In this document: in pieces, positions 7,006 through 10,040 of the stretch
How the letters are laid out: each line of letters opens with the position of its first letter
Numbering within the stretch: the stretch's first letter is position 1
Assembly: GCA_946497265.1 (NCBI GenBank)
Contig: CAMMKL010000057.1
Span: 1-10,040 of the forward strand
DNA: 10,040 nt
Reading direction: 5' to 3'
Source of the DNA: an uncultured Clostridia bacterium
Lineage (GTDB): Bacteria; Bacillota; Clostridia; Oscillospirales; Acutalibacteraceae
The notes under the pieces: generated by a model
The model's database searches: none
The model's input: the letters and a program-made list of their open reading frames with translations, nothing else
Told to the model about the DNA's origin: nothing
Made by a program: the position numbers and the translations under genes

Positions 7006-7034
7006 ATCATAGCACGAATCCCATTCTCCATCAA
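7006..7034 (-). promoter_or_regulatory. Promoter of the LURP-one-related gene
   Basis: TTGATG (7034-7029), a 17-nt spacer and TATGAT (7011-7006) with a TGC extended -10 lie on the minus strand. Transcription would begin near 7000, giving a leader of about 80 nt. Confidence 0.7.
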
Positions 7035-7172
7035 CTGTACTGCGAAAGGTTTCCCTTTTGTTTTAACCGTGCATCCCCATTTGTATACTATGTCCCATCC
7101 ATCTACCGGTTACAACATCTCCCCTGCGCGCGACTTGCCAAGCAAAAGCCGGCGTAAGCCTTTTAGCGTGTG

Positions 7173-7218
7173 AAAAAGCAAGGGCCTTGCCCCGGTTCAT
7201 CCACAGGTGCAGGCCCTT
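7173..7218 (-). terminator. Rho-independent terminator of the Na/Pi transporter gene
   Basis: AAGGGCCT (7218-7211) pairs perfectly with AGGCCCTT (7187-7180) on the minus strand, with a 23-nt loop. GC and then five T residues follow. It sits 24 nt after the stop codon. Confidence 0.75.
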
Positions 7219-7241
7219 ACGTTGCCATTCTATCTTTTAGT

Positions 7242-8327
7242 TTATACGCCCACGCTTGGGGTAATGCTTTTCAGCTTAGATACGCTCACGTGCTTTGTAC
7301 GGAAAAAAGCAACATTGGTAGCATGATCGGCAATTCGTTCCAAATTGGTGAGAAGATCCATTAAGACCGTCCCGGATGCCGCCGAACAAAGCCCCTGGTT
7401 CAAACGCTCAATATGGTTATCGCGGATCTGCCTGGTATGCATGTCGATGGCTTCCTCTTCTTCGGTAATGATCTCACCCAGTTTGTCGTCTTTCCCCAGT
7501 TCGGCAAACATCTTAAGGGAGTTGTGCAGGATTCCGCTTACCTCCTTACGCATTTCCTGAATATCCGACACTGCCTGAAAACTCATGTTCGCCTTGCCGT
7601 CTACCATCATCCTTGCAAGCTCGCATATATTCTTTGCGTGGTCCCCTACCCTCTCCCAATCGTGGGTACCATGGTAGAGCGGGCCGATGATATGCCGGTC
7701 GCTGCCTTCCAGACCAAGTCCGTTGGTCTTCACCAAATAAGAGGTAATCCCTCGATTGAGGAAATTGATAAGCTCCTCGGTTTCGTTAACCTCTTTGATC
7801 TTACTTTCATCCCCGTCCAAAAGAGCGCTCATGGATTTCTCAAAGTTCCCAATTGAAAGCTCTCCCATGCGCTGCACTTCCTTGAGTACCTGCGCTACGG
7901 CAATCGGGGGCGTTTCCAAAATACGGGCGTCCAGATATTTCAGCGCCGGCCGTTCTTTGATAGGGTCCTGGCCCGGGATCACCTTACAGGCAATCTTAAT
8001 CAGGAAATTGCTCAACGGCAGCATAATAGCGGTGCAAACCACATTAAAACAGACATGCACGGCGGAGATCTGCGCGGCAACATTCCCGGGGAAAAGCTGC
8101 TCCATCCAGTCGGCAAGCGGCAATACCAACGAGAGGACGATGAACAAGATGGTCCCGAATACGTTAAATAACAGATGGACAATCGCAGTACGGCGGGCCG
8201 TCCTGTTGGTTCCTACCGAAGAAATCAGCGCCGTGACGCAAGTCCCAATATTCTGCCCATATACCACAAAGATGGCGGAACGGATATCGATGGCGCCTGC
8301 TATGGCCAAAGCTTGCAATCCCCCCAC
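7242..8327 (-). CDS. C-terminal part of the Na/Pi symporter: second NaPi repeat and PhoU-like domain
   Basis: This piece holds most of the second membrane repeat, including 'GQNIGTCVTALISSVGTNRTARR', which mirrors 'GANIGTTVTG' in the first half. A helical PhoU-like domain follows, with metal-site-like motifs 'ERVGDHAKN' (full-gene codons 418-426) and 'ERIADHATN' (523-531). The first usable start after the amber codon is GTG at 8327 (codon 194), but no Shine-Dalgarno precedes it. Starting there would also omit the QSxSA motif (codons 188-192). Independent translation is therefore doubtful; this is better read as the distal part of one gene. It ends in TAA. Confidence 0.7.
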   Translation of the reverse strand: MGGLQALAIAGAIDIRSAIFVVYGQNIGTCVTALISSVGTNRTARRTAIVHLLFNVFGTILFIVLSLVLPLADWMEQLFPGNVAAQISAVHVCFNVVCTAIMLPLSNFLIKIACKVIPGQDPIKERPALKYLDARILETPPIAVAQVLKEVQRMGELSIGNFEKSMSALLDGDESKIKEVNETEELINFLNRGITSYLVKTNGLGLEGSDRHIIGPLYHGTHDWERVGDHAKNICELARMMVDGKANMSFQAVSDIQEMRKEVSGILHNSLKMFAELGKDDKLGEIITEEEEAIDMHTRQIRDNHIERLNQGLCSAASGTVLMDLLTNLERIADHATNVAFFRTKHVSVSKLKSITPSVGV

Positions 8328-8354
8328 AGAAGCCGAAGGGCTTTGAATAATCGC

Positions 8355-8906
8355 CTAAAAAACGGCGCCGACCAATACGCCGAGCAAAGGGTTGCTGAAG
8401 TTGGAAATAATCCCCTTAAAATACTCAGATTCGCTTAAGGGGGCCATCGCCGTGCTCATGAGATCCATGCCCATAAAGAGGATGCCAAAGCCGGCTATGA
8501 TCTGCCCAATATGTTTGTGGTTGTTCTTTTTGAAGAAACTTACCAGGATTACGCCGATAAATATGGCAATGGGTGCAAGCGCCGTAAGCTTGAAAGCAAT
8601 GATAACGCCTGTTACGGTGGTACCGATGTTGGCTCCCATAATGACGCCCACCGCCTGGGCTAAAGACATCAAGCCTGCGTTGACAAACCCCACAACCATT
8701 ACCGTGGTAGCGGAAGAGCTTTGGATGATTGCCGTCACGATGAGGCCGACCAGCGCCCCCATATACTTATTTTTTGATAAACGCTCAATCAAGCCGCGAA
8801 GCCTAGCCCCCGCAGCAAGTTCCAAGCCGTCCCCCATTAGCTTCATCCCGAACAAGAAAAGCCCCAAGCCTCCGCACATTGACATGATCATCCCAGCAGT
8901 ATCCAT
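8355..8906 (-). CDS. N-terminal half of the Na/Pi symporter: first NaPi repeat, ends at the amber codon
   Basis: The 183-residue piece contains the first Na/Pi cotransporter repeat. 'GLGLFLFGMKLMGDGLE' (13-29) is followed by the substrate motif 'QSSSATTVM' (Gln62-Ser65), 'GVIMGANIGTT' (87-97) and further helices up to 'LGVLVGAVF' (175-183). The ATG at 8906 has GGAGG 7 nt upstream and gives the usual family N-terminus; upstream ATGs in the same frame lie in the promoter region and lack a ribosome binding site. On its own it would be a half transporter of about five membrane helices without the PhoU domain. Confidence 0.8.
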   Translation of the reverse strand: MDTAGMIMSMCGGLGLFLFGMKLMGDGLELAAGARLRGLIERLSKNKYMGALVGLIVTAIIQSSSATTVMVVGFVNAGLMSLAQAVGVIMGANIGTTVTGVIIAFKLTALAPIAIFIGVILVSFFKKNNHKHIGQIIAGFGILFMGMDLMSTAMAPLSESEYFKGIISNFSNPLLGVLVGAVF

Positions 8907-8913
8907 GCTTTCT

Positions 8914-8918
8914 CCTCC
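8914..8918 (-). promoter_or_regulatory. Ribosome binding site setting the Na/Pi symporter start
   Basis: GGAGG lies 7 nt before the ATG at 8906. It excludes the longer in-frame reading from 8984, which would start inside the promoter. Confidence 0.85.
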
Positions 8919-8962
8919 AGCCAATACAAATTGAAGCTCCAATCCTGAGAGCAGTCTGATGT

Positions 8963-8991
8963 ATATTAAGATAATATTACACAAATGTTAA
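8963..8991 (-). promoter_or_regulatory. Promoter of the Na/Pi symporter gene
   Basis: On the minus strand, TTAACA (8991-8986), a 17-nt spacer and TAATAT (8968-8963) lie about 57 nt before the ATG. The -35 hexamer is itself a consensus PhoP-box unit. Confidence 0.65.
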
Positions 8992-9002
8992 GTATCTATT
9001 AA
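8964..9002 (-). promoter_or_regulatory. Putative Pho box: four TTAACA-like hexamers with 11-bp period
   Basis: On the minus strand the order is TTAATA (9002-8997), N5, TTAACA (8991-8986), N5, GTAATA (8980-8975), N5, TTAATA (8969-8964), all on one strand and exactly one helical turn apart. Bacillus-type PhoP binds tandem TT(A/T/C)ACA units separated by about 5 bp. Only one unit is a perfect match, and the region is AT-rich, so this is a prediction. Position in front of a phosphate transporter supports it. Confidence 0.5.
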
Positions 9003-9135
9003 ATAAAAGAACCATTGCTAATTTTGTAAAAGTTTCTATAAAAACGCCAAATACACTATTTTTTTGGTTTCGTATTTCTCTATTATGACGGTAAAATTTA
9101 ACAGAATAACTATTGATTGTAAAAAAATGGATAAG

Positions 9136-9169
9136 AAAAACCGATTGTTATTTCACAAACAATCGGTTT
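9136..9169 (-). terminator. Strong rho-independent terminator after the zinc-ribbon membrane protein gene
   Basis: A perfect 12-bp stem (9169-9158 with 9149-9138, containing CCGATTG/CAATCGG) with an 8-nt loop is followed by a T-run on the minus strand, 54 nt after the stop codon. Confidence 0.92.
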
Positions 9170-9222
9170 ACAATATTTAAAATTGACTTACTATATTTTA
9201 TATAGAATTCACCCAGCCGCCA

Positions 9223-9942
9223 TTACATATGCAGCCTTTTTTTAATATGATTCCGTAATTTAATTTTTCTTCCTATTACTATTAAAAACAGAGCAAGAAT
9301 TGCACAAAGGATTAATATCGGCAGGGACCAGTGTGGGCTGAGCGCTTTGCCCAGATATGCATTCGTGATCAATTCCACACCCAAAAGCAAAACGCCTATG
9401 GTCATCACGCAAACGATACAGCCATATAGTTTTCCGGGCTGCCTATAGCGGAACGCCGCCGATACAAAAAGTACCGTCGCAGCCCCCAGCAAGAGCAGAG
9501 GCAGTGCTAAGGTGTCGAACCAATTGGTCCGGGTCATCGGGTAAGTCAAACGGTTGATTACATACAAAAAGCCACCGACAGCGGCAACATCCAAGCCAAT
9601 CGCCCAAAAAAGGGTTCCGCGGTGTATCAGCAGCGGCGGTACGCTTGCCACCCAAACTACTGCAAGGGCTAACAGAATATAAATTGACCAGGTAACCGCA
9701 CCCGTTATCAAATAATTACACACCAAGCAGATACCGGCCGGGAGGACAAGCGCTGCGGAAATAACAGCGGCTGTCGTCTTGCGGCTTAAGAGCGAAGGCG
9801 CAGCCTCCTGAACTCGTCGGGGATACGCCGACCATGCGTGCGGATCGCATGGATGATTGGGATTTACCACAGGCGTACCGCACAAAGGGCACTTTTGCTC
9901 CGCAGGTTCTAACTCCACACCGCAATTTACACAATAAGACAT
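9223..9942 (-). CDS. Zinc-ribbon six-helix membrane protein (DUF6320-like)
   Basis: This 239-residue protein begins with a zinc ribbon of the 'CxNCG...CPLCG' kind (Cys4, Cys7, Cys18, Cys21). A polar linker follows, and then six hydrophobic segments at roughly 57-79, 83-105, 109-130, 144-164, 173-193 and 205-225. The C-terminal tail is strongly basic (KIKLRNHIKKR), which predicts a cytoplasmic end. The layout resembles DUF6320 membrane proteins of Firmicutes, which have no known biochemical role. The ATG at 9942 has GAGGTG just upstream. It lies 4 nt after the stop of the preceding gene, so the two are cotranscribed and probably translationally coupled. A strong terminator follows. Function is unknown; the DUF name is from memory. 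Confidence 0.85.
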   Translation of the reverse strand: MSYCVNCGVELEPAEQKCPLCGTPVVNPNHPCDPHAWSAYPRRVQEAAPSLLSRKTTAAVISAALVLPAGICLVCNYLITGAVTWSIYILLALAVVWVASVPPLLIHRGTLFWAIGLDVAAVGGFLYVINRLTYPMTRTNWFDTLALPLLLLGAATVLFVSAAFRYRQPGKLYGCIVCVMTIGVLLLGVELITNAYLGKALSPHWSLPILILCAILALFLIVIGRKIKLRNHIKKRLHM

Positions 9943-9946
9943 ATGA

Positions 9947-10040
9947 TCACCTCAGATTGCTTTCCACCCGTACGGGCAGGCCCATGGGGACCAAGGTTGA
10001 AAAAAAAGGCCGTTCCACTCCTTTTTCTACCATGCCCCTT
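9947..10040 (-). CDS. C-terminal end of an unidentified protein, cut by window edge
   Basis: The last 30 codons of an open frame run in from beyond the window and end at TGA (9949-9947), finishing FFSTLVPMGLPVRVESNLR. The other two frames give implausible protein: one contains an early stop, the other runs past the next gene's start. The stop codon overlaps the ribosome binding site of the zinc-ribbon membrane gene, 4 nt before its ATG, as expected for an operon. The ending loosely recalls the C-terminus of acyltransferases of the condensation/PapA type, which I believe sit beside DUF6320 genes, but 30 residues are too few to assign a family. Confidence 0.55.
   Translation of the reverse strand, partial: RGMVEKGVERPFFSTLVPMGLPVRVESNLR

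Larger units (their letters stand above)
6919..7241. other. 323-bp intergenic region between the phosphate transporter and the LURP-one gene
   Basis: It holds, in minus-strand order, the transporter terminator (7218-7173) and about 138 bp with no recognisable gene (7172-7035). The LURP-one promoter (7034-7006) and a leader of about 80 nt with a purine-rich Shine-Dalgarno follow. Inside the unassigned part, 7045-7058 forms a perfect 5-bp hairpin which, read on the minus strand, has a GAAA tetraloop. I do not recognise a riboswitch or small RNA there. Confidence 0.6.
7242..8906 (-). pseudogene. Na+/phosphate symporter-PhoU fusion gene (NptA/YjbB type) interrupted by an in-frame amber codon
   Basis: Codons 1-183 and 185-554 form one continuous reading frame. 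The frame encodes a complete Na+/Pi cotransporter II family protein with two NaPi repeats and a C-terminal PhoU-like domain, about the family's normal length. Codon 184 (8357-8355) is TAG, where homologues as I recall them have Thr in 'TAIIQSSSAS'. The frame is unshifted and everything on both sides looks intact, apart from Ser to Pro at codon 190. Possible explanations are a recent nonsense mutation, amber suppression, a split two-protein transporter, or a sequence error. A strong promoter with a possible Pho box lies upstream and a terminator downstream. Intact protein would import phosphate with Na+, and the PhoU domain would tie uptake to phosphate status. Confidence 0.8.
8907..9222. other. 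316-bp AT-rich intergenic region upstream of the phosphate transporter
   Basis: In minus-strand order it holds the 3' flank of the membrane-protein gene, a strong terminator (9169-9136) and about 130 bp of AT-rich DNA without a gene. The putative Pho box, core promoter and a leader of about 50 nt follow. No small ORF with a ribosome binding site is evident. Confidence 0.65.

Noticed and set aside
7045..7058. Hairpin plus T-rich stretch as a plus-strand terminator
   Set aside because: No plus-strand gene exists for it to terminate, and the stem is only 5 bp.
8355..8357. TAG as a pyrrolysine codon or programmed recoding signal
   Set aside because: The expected residue is an ordinary Thr in a transporter motif, there is no methylamine methyltransferase context, and no recoding structure is evident. 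Kept only as the amber finding.

Overview
The window looks like a chromosomal housekeeping region of a mid-GC Bacillota bacterium, most likely in Clostridia. The evidence is strong AGGAGG-type ribosome binding sites, sigma-A-like promoters with TGn extended -10 elements, TTG as a start codon, a zinc-ribbon-tailed MscL, and AT-rich intergenic DNA. I cannot name the genus. Every gene I can support lies on the minus strand, so transcription runs from high to low coordinates. I see no tRNA, rRNA, CRISPR array, IS element or prophage.

Read in transcription order: (1) 10040-9223 holds the 3' end of an unidentified gene and, 4 nt later, a zinc-ribbon six-helix membrane protein. A strong hairpin terminator (9136-9169) follows. 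(2) 8906-7242 is a Na+/phosphate symporter-PhoU fusion gene (NptA/YjbB type) with a clear promoter. Four TTAACA-like hexamers spaced exactly 11 bp apart overlap that promoter and look like a PhoP box. The gene is interrupted by an in-frame amber codon at 8355-8357, at the start of the second QSSS repeat, and it ends in a terminator. (3) 6918-6424 is a LURP-one-related (tubby-like) protein with its own promoter. (4) 6320-3607 is the translation GTPase TypA/BipA, followed by a DEDDh 3'-5' exonuclease carrying a C-terminal Cys4 zinc finger. They form one operon ending in a terminator at 3572-3600. (5) 3478-1683 is a PgeF/YlmD-type laccase-domain protein and a COG1313 radical SAM protein. (6) 1540-1 is an operon from a good sigma-A promoter: mscL, an alpha/beta-hydrolase lipase, and the first 46 codons of a sulfatase whose start overlaps the lipase end.

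Most genes are conserved core functions: translation stress, nuclease, cell-wall or nucleoside quality control, osmotic safety valve and phosphate uptake. The most notable signals are the amber-interrupted phosphate transporter, with a second lesion (Ser to Pro) five codons away in its substrate motif; the putative Pho box in front of it; and an mscL amber stop that is in frame with, and open into, the downstream lipase. I found no convincing undescribed multi-gene system.
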